From assembly GCA_903834145.1 (NCBI GenBank), contig CAILHY010000008.1, positions 40,457-104,456 on the forward strand: a DNA stretch of 64,000 bases, written 5' to 3'. Positions 36,149 through 45,388 of the stretch are shown in pieces. This stretch comes from an uncultured Actinomycetes bacterium (GTDB lineage: Bacteria; Actinomycetota; Actinomycetes; Nanopelagicales; Nanopelagicaceae). Each line of letters starts with the position of its first letter. The first letter of the stretch is position 1. The notes under the pieces were generated by a model, which did not search any database, was not told the origin of the DNA, and worked only from the letters and a program-made list of their open reading frames with translations. The position numbers were made by a program, and so were the translations under genes.

Positions 36149-37566
36149 CAGAAGATCAACGACGATGCTTCAGTCAGAACTGTCCGAAGAATCGATTCTA
36201 TTTCGTCGAAATGGCTTTGATCGCAAATAAGAGGCGGCGCCAATTGAATGACGGGATCTCCACGATCATCGGCTCGGCAATATAAACCGTTCTCGAAGAG
36301 TGACTTGGAGAGGAATCCACGGAGGAGTTTTTCGCTTTCTTCAGCATTAAAGGTTTCTCGGGTGACTTTATCTTTGACGATTTCAATGGCCAAGAAATAA
36401 CCAGCACCACGAACATCACCAACGATAGGCAAGTCATAGAGTTTCTCGATGGTGGCCTTGAATGCTGCTTCATTGGCTCTTACGTGCTCGTTCGTGCCTT
36501 CTCTTTCCATAATATTTAAATTGGCGAGAGCAACTGCTGCACCTGCAGGGTGTCCACCGAAAGTAAAGCCGTGCAGGAATGAAGCGGTGCCATGGCGAAA
36601 TGGCTCGTAAAGTCGTTCGTTGGCGATCATTGCACCCATTGGAAAGTAACCAGAAGTCATACCTTTACCGCAGGTAATGATGTCTGGAACTACTCCATAG
36701 CGAGTGGAAGCAAAGTATTCACCAATGCGACCGAAAGCATTAATGGTTTCATCGCAGACCATCATGACGTCGTATTGATCGCAGATTTCACGAACTCTTT
36801 GAAGGTAGCCTGGCGGAGGAACGAAACATCCGCCAGAGTTTTGTACAGGCTCCACAAATACTGCCGCAACGGTATCAGCGCCTTCAAAAAGAATTGCTTC
36901 TTCGATGCGATTGGCCGCCCACTGACCAAATTCTTCAACGGAATCGCGGTGATTGAGAGGGGCGCGATAGAAGTTGGTGTTTGGAACTTTATGGTGCCCA
37001 GGTACAAGCGGTTCGAAATACTGCTTGGCTCCGGGAATTCCTGTTATAGAAAGCGCACCCTGAGTTGTGCCGTGGTAGGCAATGTGGCGACTAATAATTT
37101 TGTGCTTCATTGGCTTGCCGGTCATTTTGAAATATTGCTTAATGAGTTTTGCGGCAGATTCCACTGCTTCTCCGCCTGTGGATGTAAAGAAAACGTGGTC
37201 GAGATCTCCAGGGGTGTAGGAAGCTAGTTTTTCGGCAAGTTCGATTGCCGTTGGATTGGAATATGACCAGATTGGAAAATAGGAAATTTCGCGCGCTTGC
37301 TTTGCGTAGGCGTCAATAATTTCCTCGCGCGCATGACCTAACTGAACTGCGAAGAGCGAGGAGATCCCATCAAAATAGCGCTTACCGCGATCATCGTAAA
37401 TGTATGCGCCTTCGCCACGAGTGATGATCGGGATGGATCCTCCATCATCGTAGGCGCCCATACGAGAAAAGTGCATCCAGAGATGGTCCTTGGATCGTTG
37501 AGACCAGTTCTCTTCAAGGTCATTAGCGAATATTTGAGCATTGTCGAAAGTAGTTGTTAGTGCCAT
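36148..37566 (-). CDS. Class III aminotransferase, probably putrescine/polyamine:pyruvate (SpuC-like)
   Basis: 472 residues with class-III motifs: FFTSTGGEAVESAAKLIKQY, SRHIAYHGTTQGALS, VFVEPVQNSGG, VCDETINAFGRIG and the PLP lysine in ITCGKGMTSGYFPMGA. The N-terminal LWMHFSRMGAY is typical of SpuC/omega-amine:pyruvate transaminases. With the divergent aldehyde dehydrogenase and PotABCD it fits conversion of putrescine to 4-aminobutanal. Taurine or beta-alanine transamination are possible alternatives in this family. Confidence 0.83.
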   Translation of the reverse strand: MALTTTFDNAQIFANDLEENWSQRSKDHLWMHFSRMGAYDDGGSIPIITRGEGAYIYDDRGKRYFDGISSLFAVQLGHAREEIIDAYAKQAREISYFPIWSYSNPTAIELAEKLASYTPGDLDHVFFTSTGGEAVESAAKLIKQYFKMTGKPMKHKIISRHIAYHGTTQGALSITGIPGAKQYFEPLVPGHHKVPNTNFYRAPLNHRDSVEEFGQWAANRIEEAILFEGADTVAAVFVEPVQNSGGCFVPPPGYLQRVREICDQYDVMMVCDETINAFGRIGEYFASTRYGVVPDIITCGKGMTSGYFPMGAMIANERLYEPFRHGTASFLHGFTFGGHPAGAAVALANLNIMEREGTNEHVRANEAAFKATIEKLYDLPIVGDVRGAGYFLAIEIVKDKVTRETFNAEESEKLLRGFLSKSLFENGLYCRADDRGDPVIQLAPPLICDQSHFDEIESILRTVLTEASSLIF

Positions 37567-37569
37567 TTG

Positions 37570-38028
37570 TTAGGTTCCCCAGTTATAAAGTTGTTTGCGC
37601 AACTTCAGATATATAAAGCTCTCAGTACTGCGTACTTGAGGTATTGCTCGAATACGTTGTAAAAGATTGAGGAGATGTTCGTCGTCGTTGCAGATAACTT
37701 CACACATCACATCGAAACCACCAGAAGTCACAAGGACGTAGTCGACTTCTTTGTAATGGGCCAATTGATCAGCAACAGCGGTGAGATCTCCTTCTACTTT
37801 TATGCCCACCATCGCCATGCGGTAGGAGCCCACGGTAAGTGGGTCAGTGATCGCGACCACTTGCATGACCCCGGACTCGATGAGTTTGGCGATGCGCTGG
37901 CGCACTGCCGCTTCAGAGAGCCCGACAGCAAGGCCAATTGCGGCGTAGGGCTTTCGCCCATCGATCTGCAATTGCTCGATGATGGCCCGAGAGACATCAT
38001 CGAGGATTTGGCGGTGCTTGGCGGTCAT
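37570..38028 (-). CDS. Lrp/AsnC-family regulator
   Basis: 152 residues: an N-terminal helix-turn-helix (GRKPYAAIGLAVGLSEAAVRQRIAKL) and a C-terminal RAM ligand/oligomerisation domain (MAMVGIKVEG; VDYVLVTSGGFDVMCEVICND; VRSTESFIYLKL). The ATG at 38028 fits the family length. It is first in the minus-strand amine block, three bases before the aminotransferase gene, and divergent from the aldehyde dehydrogenase. The three phased repeats at 38069-38139 are its likely binding sites. Ligand probably an amine or amino acid (inference). Confidence 0.88.
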   Translation of the reverse strand: MTAKHRQILDDVSRAIIEQLQIDGRKPYAAIGLAVGLSEAAVRQRIAKLIESGVMQVVAITDPLTVGSYRMAMVGIKVEGDLTAVADQLAHYKEVDYVLVTSGGFDVMCEVICNDDEHLLNLLQRIRAIPQVRSTESFIYLKLRKQLYNWGT

Positions 38029-38068
38029 GGGGGTTACTCTCTCGCACCTTCTGAGGAAAAGCAAAGGA

Positions 38069-38139
38069 ATCCGCAGATTTTGGGGCGTTTCGCAACGATA
38101 TCCGTAGTGAAAAGGGTAAAAATCAGCCAAATCCGTAGT
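38069..38139. promoter_or_regulatory. Three helically phased direct repeats, probable Lrp/AsnC binding array
   Basis: ATCCGCAGA (38069-38077), ATCCGTAGT (38100-38108) and ATCCGTAGT (38131-38139) begin exactly 31 bp apart, three turns of B-DNA. They lie in the 197-bp gap between the divergent asnC and aldehyde dehydrogenase genes. Lrp/AsnC octamers wrap DNA and contact sites on one face, so this spacing is suggestive. An imperfect CGTAGT at 38167-38172 is slightly out of phase. Confidence 0.65.
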
Positions 38140-38225
38140 AGGGCTTACCTTTTACGCTCATCTGGGCGTAGTCTGCCCTCATACCTCGCCCTGCCTTGGG
38201 GGTGGCCTGGCCGAAAGGGATAGTG

Positions 38226-39653
38226 ATGGAGCAGTTGAAGAACCTCATCAACGGAGAATTAGTAGCAAGTTCATCCGGGGAGGTGACCTCGATTGTGGAT
38301 CCCTCCACAGGACAGGCTTACGCGCAGGCACCTAATTCCAATCAAGCCGATGTCGATGCTGCGATGACGTCGGCTGCGAGCGCTTTTGTTGGGTGGAGAG
38401 ACTCCACTCCGAGCGAGCGCCAAAGGGCTTTGCTCAAGATCGCAGATGCGTTGGAATCGCGATCAGAGGAACTCGTTGCCATCGAATCGCGCAATACGGG
38501 CAAACCACTTGCCATTACTACGTCAGAGGAAATTCCTCCGATGATTGATCAGATTCGATTCTTTGCAGGTGCTGCGCGAAATCTTGAAGGCAAATCTGCG
38601 GGTGAGTACATGCACGGAATGACCTCGATGATTCGCCGCGAACCTATTGGCGTATGCGCGCAAGTAACACCATGGAATTATCCCATGATGATGGCTACGT
38701 GGAAATGGGCACCAGCTATTGCGGCAGGAAATACCGTTGTCCTCAAGCCCAGTGATACCACGCCAGCGTCTACTATTTTTATGGCACAGGTGATGTCGGA
38801 GTTCTTGCCTGCAGGAGTTATCAACATCGTCTGCGGAGAACGCGACACTGGTAGAGCGCTCGTAGATCATAAAACCCCTGCCATGGTCTCCATCACCGGT
38901 TCGGTGCGAGCAGGTATGGAAGTTGCGGGCGCTGCAGCTAAACAACTCAAGCGAGTACACCTCGAATTAGGTGGCAAGGCTCCGGTTGTGGTCTTTGATG
39001 ACGCCAATCTGGAAGCTGCTGCAGAAGGAATTGCGATCGCAGGATTCTTTAATGCAGGACAAGATTGCACAGCAGCAACGCGCGTTCTCGTCCAAGCCGG
39101 GGTCTATGACCAGATGGTGGCTCTACTCGCAGATCAAGCAAATAACAACATTGCTATTGGTGCGCCACATGAGGACGTACTCGTTGGGCCCGTGAATAAT
39201 GCAAACCAATTGGCTCGCGTTGCTGGGTTCTTGGATCGCGCACCTTCACATGCTCGCGTACTTGCCGGAGGTAAAACCTTAGATCGCCCTGGATTCTTCT
39301 ATCCACCAACGATCGTCGCCGATCTCAATCAAGATGATGAAATGATCCAAAACGAAATTTTTGGACCTGTCATCACTATCCAGAAATTCACCACCGAGGA
39401 AGAAGCCATCGCGATGGCTAACGGTGTGGACTATGGACTGGCTTCAAGTGTTTGGACGCGCGACCACGGCCGCGCAATGAGACTTGCTAAGGCATTTGAT
39501 TTCGGTTGCGTCTGGATTAACACGCATATTCCCGTTGTAGCAGAGATGCCTCACGGCGGATTTAAACGTTCTGGTTACGGCAAAGATCTCTCAGGCTACG
39601 GTTTTGAGGACTACACCCGTATCAAGCACGTTATGACAAATCTCAATTCCTAA
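38226..39653 (+). CDS. patD: Aminobutyraldehyde dehydrogenase-like ALDH
   Basis: 475 residues, ALDH motifs TPWNYPMMM, KPSDTTPAS, HLELGGKAPVVVFDDA and FFNAGQDCTAATRVL (catalytic Cys), ending GYGKDLSGYGFEDYTRIKHVM. The QDCTAATR form of the active-site loop is typical of gamma-aminobutyraldehyde dehydrogenases (YdcW/PatD type). The ATG at 38226 follows AAAGGGA. Together with the divergent SpuC-like aminotransferase it would turn 4-aminobutanal into GABA. It could also accept betaine aldehyde or 3-aminopropanal. Confidence 0.82.
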   Translation: MEQLKNLINGELVASSSGEVTSIVDPSTGQAYAQAPNSNQADVDAAMTSAASAFVGWRDSTPSERQRALLKIADALESRSEELVAIESRNTGKPLAITTSEEIPPMIDQIRFFAGAARNLEGKSAGEYMHGMTSMIRREPIGVCAQVTPWNYPMMMATWKWAPAIAAGNTVVLKPSDTTPASTIFMAQVMSEFLPAGVINIVCGERDTGRALVDHKTPAMVSITGSVRAGMEVAGAAAKQLKRVHLELGGKAPVVVFDDANLEAAAEGIAIAGFFNAGQDCTAATRVLVQAGVYDQMVALLADQANNNIAIGAPHEDVLVGPVNNANQLARVAGFLDRAPSHARVLAGGKTLDRPGFFYPPTIVADLNQDDEMIQNEIFGPVITIQKFTTEEEAIAMANGVDYGLASSVWTRDHGRAMRLAKAFDFGCVWINTHIPVVAEMPHGGFKRSGYGKDLSGYGFEDYTRIKHVMTNLNS

Positions 39654-39673
39654 GCCCAAAAATGGTTCAGGTG

Positions 39674-39707
39674 GCCTTCATGTCGTGGACTCATCACGCA
39701 TGAAGGC
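39674..39707 (+). terminator. Hairpin after the aldehyde dehydrogenase gene
   Basis: GCCTTCATG (39674-39682) pairs with CATGAAGGC (39699-39707), and CGTG with CACG continues the stem above a bulged T, closing a 7-nt loop. No T-tract follows. Position 20 bases after the stop and before the potD operon suggests a transcript boundary or 3'-end protection. Confidence 0.55.
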
Positions 39708-39817
39708 ATAAACTCCCCGCATACGTTCTCCGGGACATACCTCGCACACGACCGCAAACAAGGAATGAAGGACAGATAACTTTCTACTCATGAAGACCAT
39801 CACGAAGAGGAGATGCA

Positions 39818-41023
39818 ATGCCTACAAATAATCCGCTCTCACCAGAGACACGAGCAATCATCCGCGCCCAAATGACGCGCAGAGGTGTACTCGCTGGAGC
39901 AGGAGGGCTAGGTGTTGCAGGACTTCTCGCTGCGTGCGGAACTAAGTCGGCATCAACAGGAGCCAAGGGTGCGAGCGTTACCGATATTTCAGCGACCGAC
40001 AAGATTGCCCGCTGGGCCAACTGGACTTTGTATTTAGATTACGACTCAAAGTCAAAGACCTATCCAACTCTTGAAGCATTTAAGAAATCTTCCGGTATCA
40101 ATGTCACGTATGCCGAAGATGTCGATGACAACAATACTTTTTATGGAAAAGTTGCCGGCCAATTAAAATTAGGTAAAGACATTGGTTATGACATTGTCAC
40201 ACTGACCGACTGGATGGCTGGACGTTGGATTCGTTTGGGATACACCCAAACTCTTGATGCAGCCGCTATCCCTAATAAGAAGAACATTTTGACGGTACTT
40301 GAAAATGTCTCTTTTGATCCAGGTCGTAATAATTCCTTGACGTGGCAGACAGGTTTTGCAGGCTTTGGATGGAATAAGTCTTTGTTACCTAAGGGCGTCC
40401 ATACTCTTGATGATCTTTTTGCTCCAGCAAATAAAGGTCGCATCGAAGTCCTTTCAGAGATGCGCGACACCATGGGTATCATCATGCAATACCAAGGCGT
40501 GGATATTTCCAAGACTTTCACCGAAGCTCAATTCATGAACGCCATCGATTTCTTGCAGAAGAAAATTTCCGACGGATTCATTCGCCAGGTAAAGGGAAAC
40601 TCCTACAAAGAGGATCTTATTTCGGGGGATGCCATCGCAGTTATCGGTTGGTCAGGCGATCTTTTCCAGCTTGCCACAGAAAATAAGGGCAAATTCGAAT
40701 TTGCGATTCCTGAAAGTGGCGGAACGCTATGGAGTGATAACTTAATGATTCCTTCAACTTCGCCTCACAAGGCAAATGCCGAAGCGGTCATCAACAATTA
40801 TTACGATCCGAAGGTGGCTGCGCAGGTAGCGGCTTACGTGAATTATGTTTGCCCGGTTCAAGGCGCGCAGGCAGAGATGGAGAAGATTGATCCAACTCTT
40901 GCGAACAGTCCGTATATATTCCCTGATGCTGCAGCATTGGCAAAGGTGAAGGTATTCGCCTCGCTCACGCCAGCCGAGGAGACGAAGTACCAGACCGCAT
41001 TCCAGAAGGCCACGGGCAACTAG
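39818..41023 (+). CDS. potD: Spermidine/putrescine-type substrate-binding lipoprotein
   Basis: 401 residues. The N-terminus has a twin-arginine-like TRRGVLAG, a hydrophobic stretch and a lipobox LLAACG, so it is probably exported (Tat or Sec) and lipid-anchored. The mature part is a PotD/PotF-type protein (ARWANWTLYLDYD; FKKSSGINVTYAEDVDDNNTFYGKV; AVIGWSGDLFQL). GAGGAG lies nine bases before the ATG. First gene of potDABC. Ligand among polyamines and related amines is not fixed by sequence. Confidence 0.88.
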   Translation: MPTNNPLSPETRAIIRAQMTRRGVLAGAGGLGVAGLLAACGTKSASTGAKGASVTDISATDKIARWANWTLYLDYDSKSKTYPTLEAFKKSSGINVTYAEDVDDNNTFYGKVAGQLKLGKDIGYDIVTLTDWMAGRWIRLGYTQTLDAAAIPNKKNILTVLENVSFDPGRNNSLTWQTGFAGFGWNKSLLPKGVHTLDDLFAPANKGRIEVLSEMRDTMGIIMQYQGVDISKTFTEAQFMNAIDFLQKKISDGFIRQVKGNSYKEDLISGDAIAVIGWSGDLFQLATENKGKFEFAIPESGGTLWSDNLMIPSTSPHKANAEAVINNYYDPKVAAQVAAYVNYVCPVQGAQAEMEKIDPTLANSPYIFPDAAALAKVKVFASLTPAEETKYQTAFQKATGN

Positions 41024-42159
41024 TGGCCGATGCAGCCGCTTCGACAAAGGGCGATCTGACCCTTTCCAATCTAGTAAAAGAGTTTGGCGATTTTCGCGCG
41101 GTAGATGATCTTTCCTTGGTCATCCCCGAGGGTTCCTTTTTCGCACTCCTGGGACCGTCTGGTTGCGGAAAGACAACGACACTTCGAATGATTGCCGGTC
41201 TTGAAGAACCAACTTCAGGAAAGATTGCAATCGGTCCTACTGACATCACATACGCCAAGCCTTATGCGCGTCCTGTAAATACCGTCTTCCAAAATTATGC
41301 GCTTTTCCCTCACCTGACCATCTTTGAGAATGTTGCATTTGGTCTGCGCCGTCGTGGCGTTAAAGATGTGAAAGAGCAAGTGACAAAAGTTCTCGAACTC
41401 GTTGAACTTGCACATCTTGCAGCTCGCAAACCTGTACAACTCTCTGGTGGTCAGCAACAAAGAATTGCCGTTGCTCGAGCGATCGTAAATCGACCTGCAT
41501 TGCTACTTCTTGATGAGCCACTTGGCGCGTTGGATCTTAAATTACGTCGTCAGATGCAGATTGAACTCAAGTGGATTCAAACCGAAGTTGGTTTGACTTT
41601 CGTTCATGTAACCCACGATCAAGAGGAAGCTATGACTATGGCTGACACGATCGCGGTAATGAACGAAGGTCGTATAGAACAAATGGGTACCCCTGTTGAA
41701 CTTTATGAATCCCCTAAGACTGTTTTTGTTGCAAACTTTCTCGGCCAATCAAATTTGGTAAAGGGTAAGGTCGAAAGCACCAACGGAGATGATCTTCTTG
41801 TCAATGTGCACGGCAATCGCATTGTGGTTCCGGCAAATCGTGATTTCTCAACAGATAATCATGAACGAAGTGTTCTCATTGGAATTCGCCCAGAGAAGAT
41901 TTCCATTGAACATCCAGAAGCAAACACTTTGGGTGGTGGAGTCATCACCGATATTTCTTTCGTGGGTGTAAGTACGCAATTCCAGATACAGATGCCATGG
42001 GGTCAAGAACTTGCCGTCTTCGAACAAAATGACGGAGGGGCTTCGCACCTTCAAAAAGGCGACACCGTTTCCCTGTCATGGAAACCCCAATTCACCTTTG
42101 CCTTGGATGGAACTGCCGATATTGATGCAGGTACCTCCGTAAATCCTGAAGAGGAATAA
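41023..42159 (+). CDS. potA: Polyamine ABC transporter ATPase
   Basis: 378 residues with Walker A GPSGCGKTT, Q-loop VFQNYALFPH, signature LSGGQQQRIAVARA, Walker B LLLLDEPLGALD and a C-terminal TOBE domain, the PotA layout. The GTG start shares one base with the potD stop (TAGTG). Energises uptake together with PotB and PotC. Confidence 0.92.
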   Translation: MADAAASTKGDLTLSNLVKEFGDFRAVDDLSLVIPEGSFFALLGPSGCGKTTTLRMIAGLEEPTSGKIAIGPTDITYAKPYARPVNTVFQNYALFPHLTIFENVAFGLRRRGVKDVKEQVTKVLELVELAHLAARKPVQLSGGQQQRIAVARAIVNRPALLLLDEPLGALDLKLRRQMQIELKWIQTEVGLTFVHVTHDQEEAMTMADTIAVMNEGRIEQMGTPVELYESPKTVFVANFLGQSNLVKGKVESTNGDDLLVNVHGNRIVVPANRDFSTDNHERSVLIGIRPEKISIEHPEANTLGGGVITDISFVGVSTQFQIQMPWGQELAVFEQNDGGASHLQKGDTVSLSWKPQFTFALDGTADIDAGTSVNPEEE

Positions 42160-43055
42160 TGGCATTCGTCGCAGCAGTCGCTAAACGCTCGGGCAATGTC
42201 CGAGGAATCAAAAGGCCGAGCACTCCTTACCTTTTGTTGATTCCTGGTATTGCGTGGCTCTTCATGTTCTTTATTTATCCACTCATCAACCTGGCAAGCA
42301 CCAGCACGCAAACTCCGGCGGCAAGTGGGGAAGTGGGCGCTTATGTCCAAACTTTCCGTTTTGCCAATTACATAGATGCTTTTTCTGGAGCGCGGGATCA
42401 ATTCCTTCGTTCCATTGTGTACGCGCTTATCGCTACTCTCTTAGCGCTAGCAATTTCCTATCCATTGGCTTATGCCATCGCATTCAAATCCGGAAAGTGG
42501 AAGAACCTTCTCCTTGTCCTTGTTGTTGCGCCATTTTTCACCTCCTTCTTATTGCGCACAGTGGCTTGGAAGCAGATTCTGGGGAACGAAGGACCTGTCG
42601 TAGCGGTACTCAAATTTCTTCACATTCTCGGGCCACAAAGTGGATTAACTGCGAGTGCATTCGCGGTGGTGACAGGCATGACTTATAACTTCCTTCCCTT
42701 CATGACATTGCCACTGTATGCAAGCCTTGAGCGCATTGACCCTCGCACTTTGGAGGCTTCCTCTGATCTCTATGCAAACGGGATCACTACGTTCCGTAAA
42801 GTCACTTTCCCTCTTTCCTTGCCAGGCGTTGTTGCGGGCACGTTATTGACCTTTATCCCGGCAGCAGGTGACTACATCAATGCGACATTGCTTGGAAATC
42901 CGCGAACGAAGATGATTGGAAATGTTATTGAAGCCCGCTTCTTTGACATCGTTGATTATCCAACTGCTGCGGCGCTTTCCTTTATGTTAATGGCGGCAAT
43001 TTTAATCATGGTGATGGTCTACGTTCGTCGCGCAGGTACGGAGGAACTCGTATGA
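42159..43055 (+). CDS. potB: Polyamine ABC transporter permease PotB
   Basis: 298 residues, about six membrane helices starting with YLLLIPGIAWLFMFFIYPL, and the EAA-type loop (LEASSDLYANGITTFRKVTFPLSLPGVVAG) that contacts PotA. One-base overlap with potA and four-base overlap with potC. Confidence 0.92.
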   Translation: MAFVAAVAKRSGNVRGIKRPSTPYLLLIPGIAWLFMFFIYPLINLASTSTQTPAASGEVGAYVQTFRFANYIDAFSGARDQFLRSIVYALIATLLALAISYPLAYAIAFKSGKWKNLLLVLVVAPFFTSFLLRTVAWKQILGNEGPVVAVLKFLHILGPQSGLTASAFAVVTGMTYNFLPFMTLPLYASLERIDPRTLEASSDLYANGITTFRKVTFPLSLPGVVAGTLLTFIPAAGDYINATLLGNPRTKMIGNVIEARFFDIVDYPTAAALSFMLMAAILIMVMVYVRRAGTEELV

Positions 43056-43837
43056 AGCGCTGGTTATCCAAGAACCTTATTAAGGTTTATGCAACGCTCG
43101 CTTTTATTTATCTCTTTATTCCCATTGCCTACACGATGGCATTTTCTTTCAACAATGCAGGCAAAAGTAACCTGACATGGCGCGGATTCACCTGGGCTAA
43201 TTGGCAAAACCCTTGCGGTGCTCCCCAAGTATGCAATGCCCTTGGAAACTCTTTGAAGATTGGTGGCCTTGCAACACTTATTGCCACGATTCTTGGAACC
43301 ATGATTGCCTTTGCTTTAGGACGTCATAGATTCCGCGGAAGATCAGTAGTTAATATTTTGATCTTCTTACCTATGGCAACACCGGAGATCGTTTTAGGTG
43401 CATCGTTGCTTGCTATGTTCCTTAACCTTGGAATAAATCCTGGTTTTTGGCCAACAGTTATTGCGCACGTGATGTTCTGTATTTCTTTTGTCGTCGTCAC
43501 AGTAAAAGCGCGTATCGCCAGTTTGGATCCCAAACTTGAAGAAGCAGCGATGGATTTATATGCCACTGAAGCTGAAACCTTCCGTCGCGTGACCCTGCCT
43601 TTGGTAATGCCTGGTATTTTCGGAGCAGCGCTACTGGCGTTCTCACTTTCATTCGATGATTTCATCATCACGAATTTCAACTCCGGCACACTGACAACTT
43701 TCCCTAAATTTGTCTACATTTCCTCCTCTCGCGGCATCCCGCCGCAGGCAAATGTCATTGGTTCCACCATGTTTATCCTGGCTCTCACCATTGTTTTAGC
43801 AGGGCAATTCGTGTCCAGTAGGAAGAATCGCGTTTAG
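43052..43837 (+). CDS. potC: Polyamine ABC transporter permease PotC
   Basis: 261 residues, six hydrophobic segments beginning with FIYLFIPIAYTMAFSFN, and the loop LEEAAMDLYATEAETFRRVTLPLVMPG. FDDFIITNFNSG is characteristic of PotC/PotI permeases. It ends the transporter operon; the hairpins at 43833-43887 overlap and follow its stop codon. Confidence 0.92.
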   Translation: MKRWLSKNLIKVYATLAFIYLFIPIAYTMAFSFNNAGKSNLTWRGFTWANWQNPCGAPQVCNALGNSLKIGGLATLIATILGTMIAFALGRHRFRGRSVVNILIFLPMATPEIVLGASLLAMFLNLGINPGFWPTVIAHVMFCISFVVVTVKARIASLDPKLEEAAMDLYATEAETFRRVTLPLVMPGIFGAALLAFSLSFDDFIITNFNSGTLTTFPKFVYISSSRGIPPQANVIGSTMFILALTIVLAGQFVSSRKNRV

Positions 43838-43970
43838 AGGCTATATTCGCCTTATCTAAAGTGAAAAAATTAAGCCGAAGGGCTTAACGCTTTGGGGTAG
43901 GACTCCGGAGGACCCGGGCCAACTGTGAATGTAAGTAAAGGGGTGAGTCCGGCGCTAAGCCGGCTGCGCG
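43833..43970 (+). promoter_or_regulatory. Structured leader/terminator region of unknown class
   Basis: Hairpin 1: TTTAGA and GGC (43833-43841) pair with GCC and TCTAAA (43849-43860, three-base bulge) and include the potC stop. Hairpin 2: TTAAGCC (43870-43876) with GGCTTAA (43881-43887), preceded by an A-run. Then a GC-rich stretch where GGACTC (43900-43905) can pair with GAGTCC (43945-43950), competing with CCGGC (43949-43953) against GCCGG (43959-43963), which ends seven bases before the ATG of the next gene. The two alternatives overlap at 43949-43950, as in a switch. I could not match it to a known riboswitch class. Confidence 0.45.
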
Positions 43971-45383
43971 ATGGCCACCATCGACCCTTTCGTTCTACGG
44001 CATTTAGCCGATCTTCAACCAACTTTGTATTGGTTGGATTCTGATCCACTCGAACCTGATTCTCACTCTGCCTTGATCGGTGATATTTCTACAGACCTTT
44101 GCATCGTTGGCGCTGGATATACAGGGTTATGGACTGCTCTGTTAGCAAAGGAGCGAAACCCAGAACGCGAAGTCGTCATTATTGAACAGCGCGAAACTGG
44201 CGCTGGTGCATCGGGTCGAAATGGCGGGTTCTGTAACTCATCGCTCACACATGGATTCGTCAATGGCTATGCGCGATACAAAGCTGAAATGGAAATCATC
44301 GAACGCCTTGGTCGTGAAAATCATGATGCAATTGAAGAGACAATTATTAAATATGGAATTGATTGTGATTGGGAACGTACAGGCGAACTTCGCGTTGCGG
44401 TGGCACCATGGCAACTTGAAGGCATGAAAGAGGAAGCCGAACTGAGAAATAGTTACGGTGACAACGTCGAGTTCTTATCAAAGGATGAAGTTCAAGCCCG
44501 CGTGAAGTCTCCGATCTATGTTGGAGCGCTCTTTGATCATGACGGCACGGCACTTGTAGACCCTGCACGTTTGGTGTGGGGACTTGAAAAGGTCTGTCTC
44601 TCTTTGGGTGTCAAGATTTTCGAGAACTCAAAAGTAGACTGGCTTGAATATAAGAAAGATCATGTGATTGTTCACTCTCCTTATGGAACCATTAAAGCCA
44701 AGAAAGTTGCTTTGGCAACAAATGTTTTTAAATCTCTCGTCCGTAGCGCCCGTAAATATGTAGTTCCTGTTTATGACTATCAATTAGTAACCGAACCTTT
44801 AACGCCCGAACAACGCGCGAGTATTGGTTGGAGCGGCCGTGAAGGTCTTTCTGATTCAGGAAATCAATTCCACTATTACCGATTAACAAATGATGGTTGC
44901 ATTCTTTGGGGAGGGTATGAAGCGATATACAACTTCCGAGGAAAGGTCCGGTATGAATACGAATTTAGCCCGGAAATTTATGCCACTCTTGCAGAGAATT
45001 TCTTAAAAACTTTTCCACAATTAGAGGGCATTTCCTTTACACATGGATGGGGAGGCGCCATTGATACCTGCACGCGCTTTTCACCGCTGTGGGGAACTTC
45101 GCATAAGGGCAAAGTTGCCTACGTTCTGGGCTATACAGGTCTTGGCGTTGGGGCAACTCGCTTCGGGGCATCTACGATGTTGGATTTGCTCGATGGAATT
45201 GAAAGCGAGGCCACGAAACTGAAGATGGTTCGAAAGCGCCCATTGCCGTTTCCTCCTGAACCTTTCCGCTTTATCTTTATTCGCATCACCCAGTGGTCGA
45301 TTTACCGGGCTGATCAGAATGAAGGACGACGAAATCTCTGGCTACGATTCCTTGATCGATTGGGATTAGGCTTCGATTCTTAA
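43971..45383 (+). CDS. DAO-family FAD amine oxidoreductase, second PuuB-like
   Basis: 470 residues: DLCIVGAGYTGLWTALLA (FAD), EQRETGAGASGRNGGFCNSS, and the C-terminal THGWGGAIDTCTRFSP and GYTGLGVGATRFGA. It shares these motif positions with the oxidase at 34195 but is clearly divergent in between. No ribosome-binding site is visible before the ATG, which directly follows the GC-rich structured leader. It is coupled with the ureohydrolase gene (5 bases apart), suggesting sequential steps on a guanidino- or amine-bearing substrate (inference). Confidence 0.8.
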   Translation: MATIDPFVLRHLADLQPTLYWLDSDPLEPDSHSALIGDISTDLCIVGAGYTGLWTALLAKERNPEREVVIIEQRETGAGASGRNGGFCNSSLTHGFVNGYARYKAEMEIIERLGRENHDAIEETIIKYGIDCDWERTGELRVAVAPWQLEGMKEEAELRNSYGDNVEFLSKDEVQARVKSPIYVGALFDHDGTALVDPARLVWGLEKVCLSLGVKIFENSKVDWLEYKKDHVIVHSPYGTIKAKKVALATNVFKSLVRSARKYVVPVYDYQLVTEPLTPEQRASIGWSGREGLSDSGNQFHYYRLTNDGCILWGGYEAIYNFRGKVRYEYEFSPEIYATLAENFLKTFPQLEGISFTHGWGGAIDTCTRFSPLWGTSHKGKVAYVLGYTGLGVGATRFGASTMLDLLDGIESEATKLKMVRKRPLPFPPEPFRFIFIRITQWSIYRADQNEGRRNLWLRFLDRLGLGFDS

Positions 45384-45388
45384 TAGTC

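Noticed and set aside
43895..43965. Cobalamin riboswitch, because GGTGAGTCCGGCGCT resembles part of its core
   Set aside because: No B12-box sequence or the rest of the conserved core is present, and the ATG follows at once.
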